A model generated the notes under the pieces. It saw only the letters and a program-made list of their open reading frames with translations. It was not told the origin of the DNA and made no database searches. This document shows, piece after piece, positions 9,449-18,872 of a stretch of DNA of 64,000 nt (positions are counted from its first letter, which is position 1; each line of letters begins with the position of its first letter). Origin of the DNA: Chloroflexota bacterium (lineage in GTDB: Bacteria; Chloroflexota; Anaerolineae; CG2-30-64-16); assembly GCA_016876015.1 (NCBI GenBank), contig VGOD01000001.1:62001-126000 (forward strand), in the 5' to 3' direction. Made by a program: the position numbers and the translations under genes.

Positions 9449-10483
9449 TCAGGGGCGAAACTGTTCCAGCAGCCGCCAGCCAGCCTCGATGAACTGGGTC
9501 AGCGTGCGCTGCGTCAACCCCCACGAGATGAATTCCTCGGGGGCCATGCCGTCCGGCTCGTAGGCCCGCACGAAATCGGGCAAGGCGCGCAGCCGGCCGA
9601 TCGCATCCGCGGGGACCGGCGCGGCGATCCGAACCTCGCGCGGGATGCCGGGCACCAGCAACGGCCCTTGCCACGAAGGATGCACCGACATGATCAGATC
9701 GCCGCCTACCAGTTCCAGCAGATGATACGCGCCGCGCAGCGCAGCGACCAGCAGCGTGGCTTCGTAGCCGTGTTCCTGGTAGATGGCGTATGCGCGCTTG
9801 GCGACGGCCAGCCCGGCCCATCGGATGTCCGACTCGCTCACCGCAGCCCGAGAGTCGGCCGCGACATCGCGCAGATAATCATCCAGCCGGCCGATCATGA
9901 TGACCGCGAAGCAGCGACCCTCGGCGATCGCGGCCTGCCGCACACGCGCCAGGCCGCGGCGGTAGCGTTCCGCGATGGCGATCACCTGCGGTACGCAGAA
10001 GCTCACCGTGAGCGTACAGGTGATCCCCTGAGCCGCGCATTCCTCCAGCACGTCCAGCCCGGCCGCGGTGACTGGCAGCTTGACGGCGATGTTGGGCGCC
10101 CAGGCATGAAAGCGCCTGGCCATGGTCAGCATGGCTTCCCGATTGCCCGCCTGAGCCGGGTTCACCTGTGCGCAAACGTAGCCCTGCTTGCCTGCGGTGC
10201 GCTCGAAGGTCGGCAGCAGCCTGGCGGCCGCGTCCCGGACTACCAGCCCCATCCACTGTTGGGCGCGCTCTTCAGGCGCGGCGCCGTCCAACGAGGTTTG
10301 TAGTTTGGCGGCCCACTGCGCAGGATGGCTGCGCAGCGTCAGATTGCTCAAGAAGGGATTGGTGGTCACGCCGACTGCGCCGTGCGCCAGCCCGAACTCC
10401 AGCTCGAGCGGATCAGCCGAATCGTGCCACCAGGCGGTCGGCGTCGCCTGGCCCAGCCATTGCAGGTAGCTCAGTTCTTCCAT
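9449..10483 (-). CDS. Transaldolase-like protein
   Basis: GAVGVTTNPFLSN and NIAVKLPVTAAGLDVLEECAAQGITCTLTVSFCVPQ (Schiff-base Lys context). Confidence 0.8.
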   Translation of the reverse strand: MEELSYLQWLGQATPTAWWHDSADPLELEFGLAHGAVGVTTNPFLSNLTLRSHPAQWAAKLQTSLDGAAPEERAQQWMGLVVRDAAARLLPTFERTAGKQGYVCAQVNPAQAGNREAMLTMARRFHAWAPNIAVKLPVTAAGLDVLEECAAQGITCTLTVSFCVPQVIAIAERYRRGLARVRQAAIAEGRCFAVIMIGRLDDYLRDVAADSRAAVSESDIRWAGLAVAKRAYAIYQEHGYEATLLVAALRGAYHLLELVGGDLIMSVHPSWQGPLLVPGIPREVRIAAPVPADAIGRLRALPDFVRAYEPDGMAPEEFISWGLTQRTLTQFIEAGWRLLEQFRP

Positions 10484-10561
10484 GCGTGAGTTTCCTTGTA
10501 TTCATCATGCATCGTGTCGCTCACGCCAACAGTATAGCGCAGTTGACACGCGAGCACAAAC

Positions 10562-12301
10562 CTACCGCGCATCAAACCCGAACAGATGCACCCGCTCGGC
10601 GCCCCAGCTCGCGCGCGGGATCAGGCGCAGGCCGGCGGTCTCGACCGCCAGCGGCGCTTTCACCAGGCGCTGGTAGTTGTTCTCCTCCCGGAAAGCGATC
10701 TGCCACTGCCCGGCGCTATCCAGGATCTCCAGATCGAAGGCGCGCGTCATCATCTTGGGGATTTTGACATCGTGGCCCGCCAGCGGGTAGGAGCACGGCA
10801 TCCGCTTGAGGTTGTGCAGGTCGCTGTCGAACACTAGTCGCACAGAGCTGAGCTTCATCGGCGAGCCGAAGTAGTAGGTGACAGACTCGCCCGGCGGCGC
10901 CCACCAACCGTTGTCCTCCTTGCCCAGCGTCCGATCAATCCCGTTGCGCAGCGGCTCCGGGTCGCCCACCGAGGCGAAGAGCTGCGCCTCCTGGCAAATC
11001 TCCGGGATCGGCCGCCGCAGCCCCGGCAGCCACGAGTCGTCGTCCATCAGCCGCGCTTGCAGCTCAGCCAGATGGCGCTCGTAGACCCCATGCGGCGAGG
11101 CATCGTGCCGCGCGGCCACGGCCGCGGCGGTGCCGGCCGCCTGGCCCAGCAGTGCGGTCGTGCCCATCACCCGCGTTGAGCTGAGCGCCATGTGCGTTGC
11201 GGAGATGTTGCGGCCGGCAAAGAAGAGGTTGCCGATGTTGCGCGAGTAGAGCGAACGATACGGGATGCCGTAGGGTGACGGCGCCTTGTGGAAGATCGTC
11301 GGCTCGCCCGGATAGTGGATGGCGTCGGGGTGATGGTCGTCCATCGGCCAGCCGCCGTACGCGACGATGTCATCGAATTTTCCACCCGCCAGCACATCGT
11401 TCTGCGTCAGGATGTGGTCGCCCACGTAGCGCACATTTTCGCGCTTGCCGGGCAACGCGCCGATCCATTCCAGCTCCCAGCGCTGGCCGCGGCCGTCGGG
11501 ATGGTTCTTGATGTAGGCCCAGATGCCGTAGGCGATCTTGAGCAGCTCATCCCGGTTCGCCTCGGTATCGGCGATGGTGTCGCCCGTGCCACCCACCTCC
11601 AGCCACCAGAAGTTGTGGCCTTCGGGCTTGAGCGGACGGTTCGGCAGGTTGCTCTCGTCGTAGCGGATGGCCCACGCCGGCGGGGTGAAAGGCCGGTGCT
11701 CGCCCTCGGCGATCTCGCGCAGTTGGATCAAGATCGAGTTGCCCATCGTCTTGCGGTCGGCGACCGCGGGTGCGTGCGATTCGTCGAACTCGTGGCGGCT
11801 CTCGCGGCCCCAGCGATACTCCGCGCCGGAGATGCGCAGCACCGAGTCGCCGGAGCAATCGGCGAAGTAGCGCGCCTTGACGATGTGCCACGTCTGCGTG
11901 TTGAGCTGCCAGGCGCGGATGCTGGCGATGCGGTCGCCGTCCATCCGCACGTCATTGCACGTGCAGGAGAGCAGCATGGTCAGCCCCGGCTGGAAGCGCG
12001 CCTTCTCGTAGAGCACCGTGTCCCAGATCAGGTAGTTGAGGGTCGGGTTGCGGTAATAGTTGTCGAGCATGATCTCTTCGAGGATGCCCGCCTCTTTGTT
12101 GTCCGGCCCGCGCGCGCCGCAGATCCACATGCGGACCTCCGACGAGGCGTTGCCGCCCAGCACCGCGCGATCCTGGATCAGGATGACCTGCGATCCGTTG
12201 CGCGCCGCAGCCACCGCCGCGCACAGCCCCGCGATCCCCCCGCCGACCACGCACAGGTCGGCGTTGTGTTCGATGATGTCGAAGTGAGTTTTGGTTGTCA
12301 T
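10562..12301 (-). CDS. FAD-dependent oxidoreductase (PF12831-type)
   Basis: ADLCVVGGGIAGLCAAVAAARNGSQVILIQDRAVLGGNASSEVRMWICG; GTAAAVAARHDASPHGV C-terminal pattern. Confidence 0.88.
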   Translation of the reverse strand: MTTKTHFDIIEHNADLCVVGGGIAGLCAAVAAARNGSQVILIQDRAVLGGNASSEVRMWICGARGPDNKEAGILEEIMLDNYYRNPTLNYLIWDTVLYEKARFQPGLTMLLSCTCNDVRMDGDRIASIRAWQLNTQTWHIVKARYFADCSGDSVLRISGAEYRWGRESRHEFDESHAPAVADRKTMGNSILIQLREIAEGEHRPFTPPAWAIRYDESNLPNRPLKPEGHNFWWLEVGGTGDTIADTEANRDELLKIAYGIWAYIKNHPDGRGQRWELEWIGALPGKRENVRYVGDHILTQNDVLAGGKFDDIVAYGGWPMDDHHPDAIHYPGEPTIFHKAPSPYGIPYRSLYSRNIGNLFFAGRNISATHMALSSTRVMGTTALLGQAAGTAAAVAARHDASPHGVYERHLAELQARLMDDDSWLPGLRRPIPEICQEAQLFASVGDPEPLRNGIDRTLGKEDNGWWAPPGESVTYYFGSPMKLSSVRLVFDSDLHNLKRMPCSYPLAGHDVKIPKMMTRAFDLEILDSAGQWQIAFREENNYQRLVKAPLAVETAGLRLIPRASWGAERVHLFGFDAR

Positions 12302-12358
12302 GATTTGCCTTTAGTGATGTGAAGAGGTTCACCGCCAAGGACAGAGATTGGAAATCCC

Positions 12359-12444
12359 CGGCTCAATCTGAGAAGCCCCATCAGGGGCTGGAGACCAGCG
12401 GCTGAGGCCGCTTTTCAGCTTCAGACGGTGAATTGGATTCACCG
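12359..12444. repeat. Palindrome-rich intergenic repeat, copy A
   Basis: AGCCCC-atca-GGGGCT, AGCGGC-tgag-GCCGCT, CGGTGAAT-tgg-ATTCACCG in series; matches 21832-21917 in reverse complement. Confidence 0.75.
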
Positions 12445-12471
12445 GTCTATTTCGTGATGAACCCGGATTCT

Positions 12472-13590
12472 CTATCCGCGATACTCCCACGCAGTCTGCA
12501 TGAACGTCAGGTAGTTCTCCGCCAGCCGCTCCGAGATGCTCTCCTCATACGGCCCGGCGGAGGGCGAGAGGATCAACCGCTTGCCCCGGCACTCGTCCAG
12601 CACGGCGAGCACGGCCTGGCGCATCTCGGCCGGGGTCAGCGCGCGGAAGTCATCGTACTGGATGTTGCCGATCAGCGCAATTTTGTCGCCAACGATCTCG
12701 AACGCCTCGGTGAAGGTGCAGTTGCCGATGGGCGGCGCCTCGATGGTGTGCAGGCCGTCCGGCCCCATCTCCAGGAAGTCGGGCAGGATCAGCTTGATCT
12801 GGCCGTGGTAGTGTTGGATCACTTTGCAGCCGTGGCTGTGGATCAGCTCGATCAGCTCGCGGGCGTAGGGCACGATCCAGCGGCGGAAGGTCGTCCGGCT
12901 GACGAGCGGCGGGCTGGCGAGCTCGCTGCCGACCAGGAAGTACACATCGGCCAGCTTGCGCTCCAGGAAGTAGCGGTAGACGAGCCGCTTCTGCACCATC
13001 ACCCGGTCGAACCAATCCACGATCAAGTTGGAGTGCGTCAGCGACCAGATCGCGTATTCCTCCAGCTTCGACACGCCGTACAGCGCGCCGACCGGTTCCC
13101 CCAGGTCGAGCATCATCGCGCCGTATTCCTCCGGGAACTCGGCGCGCTCCTGGAGGTAGTTCGGGAGTTGGGCGTCGAGCTGGGCGGTGATGGCGGCCCC
13201 ATCGGTGTTCAGCGGCAACGCGCAGTAGAACTCCAGATCGTCGGCCGAGCAGAGCAGCCGCTTGACGGTCGTGCCCCAACGCCCGCGCCGCGTCTCGGCG
13301 GTGAGGCGGCGCCCCCGGTATTCCAGGCTGTCGCGCTCGACCTGCTCGTCATCTTCGGTCACGCGCTCGCGCCACTGTTTGACCTCTGGCCCGAAGAGCG
13401 ACACGCGCGGGTTGCGCCGGTCGAGCATGATCGCGTATTGCTTGGACGCCTCGAACACGGGGCGATACGATGGCTCATTCCGCACGTCACCGTAGTAGCT
13501 GGTGCGATGATACGGGAAAAGCAGCCAGATGGGGATGCGGTCGGTCGGCTCGCGGTTGAGGACGGCGAAGAGGCGTTCACGGGCATTCAT
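12472..13590 (-). CDS. Uroporphyrinogen decarboxylase (URO-D) superfamily protein
   Basis: MNARERLFAVLNREPTDRIPIWLLFPYH start; LIHSHGCKVIQHYHGQIK; IALIGNIQYDDFRALTPAEM. Confidence 0.8.
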   Translation of the reverse strand: MNARERLFAVLNREPTDRIPIWLLFPYHRTSYYGDVRNEPSYRPVFEASKQYAIMLDRRNPRVSLFGPEVKQWRERVTEDDEQVERDSLEYRGRRLTAETRRGRWGTTVKRLLCSADDLEFYCALPLNTDGAAITAQLDAQLPNYLQERAEFPEEYGAMMLDLGEPVGALYGVSKLEEYAIWSLTHSNLIVDWFDRVMVQKRLVYRYFLERKLADVYFLVGSELASPPLVSRTTFRRWIVPYARELIELIHSHGCKVIQHYHGQIKLILPDFLEMGPDGLHTIEAPPIGNCTFTEAFEIVGDKIALIGNIQYDDFRALTPAEMRQAVLAVLDECRGKRLILSPSAGPYEESISERLAENYLTFMQTAWEYRG

Positions 13591-13601
13591 AACGACTCCC
13601 A

Positions 13602-13634
13602 AGACCTGAGAGGTTTCTAAAACCAGTCAGGTCT
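13602..13634. repeat. Imperfect inverted repeat of the AGACCTGTCAGGTCT family
   Basis: AGACCTGA-ga-GGTTT-cta-AAACC-ag-TCAGGTCT, 11 bp from the URO-D start. Confidence 0.7.
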
Positions 13635-13641
13635 GCACTCG

Positions 13642-15039
13642 TCAGGTATACATGAACTGCGCGCTGGCCATGCACGAGGCGTTGGGCGTGATGCGAACCC
13701 AGTGCGCGCTGAAGCCGGTGGGGAAGACATGGTAGCCGTAGCCGCGCTTGCCGACCTTGATCTTGTCGTAAACGCACCATGTTCCGTTCCCCAGGAAGTC
13801 CACTTCCACGGTGAAGGCGACCTTCTCCGCGGCGTTATGACGCAGATGCAGCACCTTGTGCTCGAAGCCGGTCATCAAGAAGGGGTCCGAGGGACGGCCT
13901 GCCTTCACCTCCGCCTCCCACCACGGCCCGCCCCAGCCCTGCGGCTTGCCGAAACCCCACAGATCGTCCGACTTGCCGAACCAGAGCCCGGCCTGCGGCT
14001 GCCCCACGAACGGGTTGCTGTCGCCGATGGGAGTGGTTTGGTTTCCCGCCAGCACCAATAGCCCACGCCACGAGCAGAAATCGCCGATGATGCGCAGGTG
14101 GGTGCTGACCGGCCGGATGCCCCACACCTTGCCGCCGTATTGCATGGCCGGCAGCTCATAGAACATGCCTGCGCAGTCCATCAGCCACCGCTCAGACTCG
14201 ATCTCACGGATGCGCGGCCATTCGGTGGTCCACGAGTGATCCTGGGTGTGCGTGGCTTTCGGCAGGCGGTATTTGTCCCACTTGCCGGCCAGACACACGC
14301 GCAGGATCGCTGAGGCGTTGTCTGCGCCCATCGCCAGCACCCCAGGGCCGATCTCGGATGCGCTGGCGGTCACCGCGTTGAACTGGCACGTCTCGATGAT
14401 GCGCCATTCGCGGCCATCCCACTCGGCCAGCCGGCCTTGCGACGGTCTGCCCAACGCATCCACTTCGGTGTACGTGTTGTTGGCGACGACGAGCCGGCCC
14501 TGGCCGGTGCAGGCGTCCTTGAAGTGCAGGTGACGCACGTGCTGCAGACCCAGCTCCTGGCGCAGGTCGAAGAGCTGGCGCGCCTCCAGCGTGCGCAAAT
14601 CCACCTCGAACAGCAGCGCCTCCATCGTCAGGAAATAGACCTTGTTCTCCGGTTCCTCCAGGTGGGTGGCGGTAGCCGTCAGCCGATAGGGCACAAGCGG
14701 CTCGACCGTGCGGACGTTGCCCTCGATGTCAATCAAGTGCGGCCCCATGATGAGTTGGTTCGTGGCACTATGGATGATGCGGTTGGCATAGGTCCCCACG
14801 ACACTGGCAGGATGCTTGGTCAGCCGCATGTCGCCGTCCAGGGTGAAGAGGCCGGTACCGGCGCCGCTGCGCGCGCCGCTGGACGGATAAGTGATGAGCC
14901 AGAGGCGATCGGCCCAGGGCATTAGTGCGCCCACGCCCGTCTCGGTGCGCGGGATATGGCCTGCCACGAGCGCGAGCTGGGGGAAGACGCCGTGGATGTT
15001 GATAGGGTGCTGACAGCAGTTATGTTCGCATTCGGACAC
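13642..15039 (-). CDS. Conserved hypothetical, possible beta-propeller, cytoplasmic
   Basis: GTG start at 15039 (VSECEHNCCQHPINIHGVF); ORF upstream of that overlaps the permease 3' end; no recognised family. Confidence 0.7.
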   Translation of the reverse strand: MSECEHNCCQHPINIHGVFPQLALVAGHIPRTETGVGALMPWADRLWLITYPSSGARSGAGTGLFTLDGDMRLTKHPASVVGTYANRIIHSATNQLIMGPHLIDIEGNVRTVEPLVPYRLTATATHLEEPENKVYFLTMEALLFEVDLRTLEARQLFDLRQELGLQHVRHLHFKDACTGQGRLVVANNTYTEVDALGRPSQGRLAEWDGREWRIIETCQFNAVTASASEIGPGVLAMGADNASAILRVCLAGKWDKYRLPKATHTQDHSWTTEWPRIREIESERWLMDCAGMFYELPAMQYGGKVWGIRPVSTHLRIIGDFCSWRGLLVLAGNQTTPIGDSNPFVGQPQAGLWFGKSDDLWGFGKPQGWGGPWWEAEVKAGRPSDPFLMTGFEHKVLHLRHNAAEKVAFTVEVDFLGNGTWCVYDKIKVGKRGYGYHVFPTGFSAHWVRITPNASCMASAQFMYT

Positions 15040-15044
15040 GGTTT

Positions 15045-15926
15045 TTATCCTTTCAGACCGGTGAGCGTGACGCCCTGGATGAAGTAGCGTTGGAAGACGG
15101 CGAAGACGATGAGCATGGGCAGCACCATCATCACCGTGGCCGCCATCATCTGGTTGATGATCGAGCCCTGCCCTGGCAAGCCGCGGAACATGTGGAGCGA
15201 AAGGGCCATGGTGTGCAGCTTCTCGTTGTTCAGGTAGATCAACGGCCCCATGAAGTCGTTCCATGCGCCCTGGAACGAGAAGATGGCGACGACGATGATG
15301 GCGGGGCCAGAGAGGGGGAGCATGATGCGCGCCCAGATGTTCAGCTCGCCGGCGCCGTCAATGCGCGCCGCGTCTATCAGTTCCTCCGGGATGGTCATGA
15401 AGAACTGGCGCAGGAGGAAGATGTAAAAAGCGCCGCCAAAGAAGGCTGGCACGGTCAGCGGCAGGAACGTGTTGACCCACTGAATCTTGCTGAACAGGAT
15501 ATAGAGCGGCACCATGGTCACGACGCCTGGCAGCATCATGGTGCTCATCAGGACGATGAACAGGAAGTTGCGGCCGGGGAAGCGCAGCCGTGCGAAGCCA
15601 TAGGCCACCAGCGTGCACGAAAGCAGCTCGCCTATCATGACGGCGGAGGTGACGATGGCCGTGTTGCGAAAGCTCCGGGCGAAATTCCAGAACTTAAGGG
15701 CCTTGATGTAGTTGTCGAACTGCACCGGATTCGGGATCCACTCTGGCGGAAAAGAGGTGGCCTGTTTCAGTGTCATCAGGGAGGTCAGGAACAGCCAGGC
15801 CAACGGAATCAAGAAGAGCAGGCTTAACGCCGTCAGGGTGATGTAAGCCAGCGTGTTGCCGATGCGCCGTCGCCATGTCTTCCCCAGGATGCCGGCGCGC
15901 GTGCGCGGCGCGGAGATAGTGCTCAT
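15045..15926 (-). CDS. Carbohydrate ABC permease (MalG-like)
   Basis: EELIDAARIDGAGELNIWARIMLPLSGPAI; C-terminal QGVTLTGLKG. Confidence 0.92.
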   Translation of the reverse strand: MSTISAPRTRAGILGKTWRRRIGNTLAYITLTALSLLFLIPLAWLFLTSLMTLKQATSFPPEWIPNPVQFDNYIKALKFWNFARSFRNTAIVTSAVMIGELLSCTLVAYGFARLRFPGRNFLFIVLMSTMMLPGVVTMVPLYILFSKIQWVNTFLPLTVPAFFGGAFYIFLLRQFFMTIPEELIDAARIDGAGELNIWARIMLPLSGPAIIVVAIFSFQGAWNDFMGPLIYLNNEKLHTMALSLHMFRGLPGQGSIINQMMAATVMMVLPMLIVFAVFQRYFIQGVTLTGLKG

Positions 15927-15938
15927 CTTTCCTCCCCA

Positions 15939-16871
15939 TCAATGGCCGTAGAAGACCCAACGTTCCGACGAGCGAAGCGTCAACAGCGTAAAGATCATGA
16001 TGATCACGAAGAGCACCCAGGCCAGCGCCGAAGCGTAGCCCATCTCGAAGAAGCGGAAGGCATGATCGTACAGGTAGAGCATGTAGAAGCGCGTCGAGTT
16101 GAGCGGGCCGCCGCCGGTCATGATGAATGCCTGAGTGAAGACCTGGAAAGTGCCAATGATGTTCATGATCAGATTAAAAAAGATGGTCGGCGTCATCATC
16201 GGGATCGTGACGTGGATCAGCCGATGCCAGGCGTTGGCGCCGTCCAGCTCGGCCGCCTCGTAGAGGTGCTGCGGAATCCCCTGCAGGCCGGCCAGGAAGA
16301 TCACCATGTTGCCGCCCACCCACCAAAGGCTCATCAGAAAGAGCGCCGGCTTCGACCAGGTGGGACTGGTGAGCCAGGGCAGCGGCTCGATGCCGAGCAG
16401 CGAGAGGGCATAATTGATCATCCCGAAGTTGGGGTTAAGCAGGAAGAGCCAGAGGATCGTCGTGGCGACGATCGGGGTGACGGTCGGCATGTAGAAGAAC
16501 GTGCGCCACGCGGCCAGGCCCCGCACCTTGGTGTTGAGCAGCAAGGCCAGCAGGAATCCCAGGACGATGCGAGTGGGTACCACGAAGACCACGTACCAGG
16601 CCGTGTTATAGAGCGATGTCCAGAAGAGGGGCTCGCGCGTGAACGCGCGGATGTAGTTCTTCAGCCCCACCCATTCACCCGCGCGCAGAATGGTGTAGTC
16701 GGTAAGGCTCAGATACATGGAAGCCAGGAAGGGGCCGAGGGTGAAGAACAGAAACCCCAACACCCAGGGCGAGATGAAGAGATACCCCAGGATGGCCTCT
16801 CGCCGGCGCAGCGGAGACAGGCCCCGATGCGGAACCCTGGCGACCGCCTGGGTTGTCACGCTAGACAACAT
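15939..16871 (-). CDS. Carbohydrate ABC permease (MalF-like)
   Basis: FISPWVLGFLFFTLGPFLASMYLS; YEAAELDGANAWHRLIHVTIPMMTP; start MLSSVTTQ at 16871. Confidence 0.9.
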   Translation of the reverse strand: MLSSVTTQAVARVPHRGLSPLRRREAILGYLFISPWVLGFLFFTLGPFLASMYLSLTDYTILRAGEWVGLKNYIRAFTREPLFWTSLYNTAWYVVFVVPTRIVLGFLLALLLNTKVRGLAAWRTFFYMPTVTPIVATTILWLFLLNPNFGMINYALSLLGIEPLPWLTSPTWSKPALFLMSLWWVGGNMVIFLAGLQGIPQHLYEAAELDGANAWHRLIHVTIPMMTPTIFFNLIMNIIGTFQVFTQAFIMTGGGPLNSTRFYMLYLYDHAFRFFEMGYASALAWVLFVIIMIFTLLTLRSSERWVFYGH

Positions 16872-17063
16872 AGAGTACTCCTTGGTCGCCGCTGCGGCGC
16901 CTGTCCTGAAAATCAACGCAAAGACGCAAAGACGCCAGGAAAACCATATATCAAAGGCCGATCGCCGACCGACGACGTCTGACCCCGTCTGCTGTGGCCG
17001 GTCTGCGACCGAGCCACCTCGTACCCCCAGCGGGCGGCGCCTGTCCCGAAAATTGCCCCGCCA

Positions 17064-17190
17064 GTCATTGCGAGCGCATCCTTCGACAAGCTCAGGACAT
17101 GGTTTGCGAAGCAATCTCCCCGTCAACGTAGGAGATTGCTTCGTCCTGAACGATGCTGGCGCAATCGCACACTACGCTCCTCGCAATGAC
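17064..17190. repeat. GTCATTGCGAG...CTCGCAATGAC dispersed palindromic element, copy 1
   Basis: Terminal GTCATTGCGAG (17064-) and CTCGCAATGAC (-17190); internal GAAGCAATCTCC / GGAGATTGCTTC. Confidence 0.75.
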
Positions 17191-17253
17191 ATTCTCATCT
17201 GCCGTGGCGGCGCGGCCGGCATGAACGACTGTCCCGAAAATGGCCCGGCTGGC

Positions 17254-17331
17254 CTCACGCAAAGGCGCAAAGGGCGCAAAGGACCGTTGAGTTCTTCGGG
17301 CCGCCCCTGCGTCTTGGCGTCTTTGCGTGAG
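17254..17331. repeat. CTCACGCAAAG...CTTTGCGTGAG element with GCGCAAAGG mini-repeats
   Basis: 11-bp perfect inverted ends at 17254-17264 and 17321-17331. Confidence 0.7.
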
Positions 17332-17373
17332 CTTCTCAGCCTCAACCTTAACCTCAGCCTACACTCGTCGTTC

Positions 17374-18786
17374 CTACGCCTTCTTCTTCGCCCAATACGC
17401 GTCGAGCAGCTTTTGACACTCGGCCTCGCCCCACTTCAGCCCCTCTTCCGGCGTCTTGCGACCAAAGAGGACTTCCTCCTGCATCTGGCTCATGATCTGC
17501 TCGATCTTGGGTTGCACCGGCGTGATCGGAATCCAGATGTCTTGGGCCATGATGTCGGTGATGTTCTTGAAGTAGGGGTTGCCCTCGGCGGTCTTGGGGT
17601 CTTCATTGCACGACTTCAAGGGCGAGGGGCGCTTCTGCTCCTGCATGAACCAGCACGCGGCCTCTTTGTCCACACACAGCCACTTGGTCAACAGCCAGGC
17701 CGCCCGGGTCTCCTTGACTCCGCGGGGGATCACGTAACCCCAACCGCCGTAGGCCGCGCCCTGCGACTTGCCTTTCGGCCCGTGCGGGATGAGGCTAACG
17801 CCGAGGTTCGGAACCATGTCCGGCGCAAAGTCCTTGATCTTGAAGAACTCCCACGAGCCGTTGATCATCATGGCCTCGAACAGATTGTAGAATGGCCCGT
17901 TCTGCCACTCGCCGGTCTGGGAGTAGAATGCCCGCACCTCCTCGATGCCCACGGTCACGTTCTTGACGTAGTCGGCGACCCACTTCATCGTCTCGAGGCC
18001 TTCGGGCGTGTTGATCGTGATCTTCTTCAGATCGTCGGTCACATACTTGCCGCCGTTGGTGTAGAGCCAAATGACGAACCAGCCGATGCCGCCCTGGACC
18101 GCTGTGACGTTCACGCCGACCTTCTTGAGCTTTTTGCCGTCCTTGATGGTCAGCTTCTGGGAGACTTCGGTCAGCTCAGCCCACGTGGTGGGGACCTTGT
18201 TGGGATCGAGGCCGGCCTGCTTCAGCCAGGCCTTGTTGGTCCACAAGATGTTGAGCGCGCCGCCGGTTGGGAGCGGCAAGATATAGGTCTTGCCGTTGTA
18301 CTGAGAGCCGCGCGCCTCGGCCGGGTAGAACAGATCCAGGCCCACGCTGTCTTGCTTCATGAAGTCGTCCAACGCCAGGAGGGCGTTGTCCTCTACGAAC
18401 GCCGGGAGGTCTTGCCGGCCGAGCATGCTGACGTCGGGTGGGTTGCCGGCCGCCACACCGGTCAGGATCTTCTCCAGGCGCTGCTCCCACGGCTGGAGGG
18501 TCATCTCGACGGTGATCCAGGGGTTCTTCGCCTGGAAGCGCTTGACCATGTCCTCCATCAGCGGGACGCGGTTGCCGCCCCAGTGATGCCAGAAGCGAAT
18601 CGTGGCTGGCTTCTGTTCTGCGGGCTTCGGCGCAGCCGGCGCTGGCGCCTTGGTCGCTTCGGCCGGGGCCGGCGTAGCCGGCGGCTGAGCGCAGGCCGCC
18701 AGCGCGGCGCCTGCACCGGCCAGACTGGACAGTCGCAGGAAATCACGCCGCGACAGCCTTCCGTTGTTGCGAGTTGCCGTTGACAT
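17374..18786 (-). CDS. ABC transporter substrate-binding protein (sugar)
   Basis: LSRRDFLRLSSLAGAGAALAACAQPP signal; ATIRFWHHWGGNRVPLMEDMVKRFQAKNPWITVEM. Confidence 0.92.
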   Translation of the reverse strand: MSTATRNNGRLSRRDFLRLSSLAGAGAALAACAQPPATPAPAEATKAPAPAAPKPAEQKPATIRFWHHWGGNRVPLMEDMVKRFQAKNPWITVEMTLQPWEQRLEKILTGVAAGNPPDVSMLGRQDLPAFVEDNALLALDDFMKQDSVGLDLFYPAEARGSQYNGKTYILPLPTGGALNILWTNKAWLKQAGLDPNKVPTTWAELTEVSQKLTIKDGKKLKKVGVNVTAVQGGIGWFVIWLYTNGGKYVTDDLKKITINTPEGLETMKWVADYVKNVTVGIEEVRAFYSQTGEWQNGPFYNLFEAMMINGSWEFFKIKDFAPDMVPNLGVSLIPHGPKGKSQGAAYGGWGYVIPRGVKETRAAWLLTKWLCVDKEAACWFMQEQKRPSPLKSCNEDPKTAEGNPYFKNITDIMAQDIWIPITPVQPKIEQIMSQMQEEVLFGRKTPEEGLKWGEAECQKLLDAYWAKKKA

Positions 18787-18872
18787 GTTGCTTCCTCCTT
18801 GAGAACTGAATGGGGATGGATCGATTGACGAAGGGTCTTTTTAACTTCGTGCCGTACCGGGAAGGCGCTGAG

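Noticed and set aside
16717-18783. 688-aa plus-strand ORF
   Set aside because: Antisense to a clear SBP gene and running through repeat DNA; no recognisable domains.
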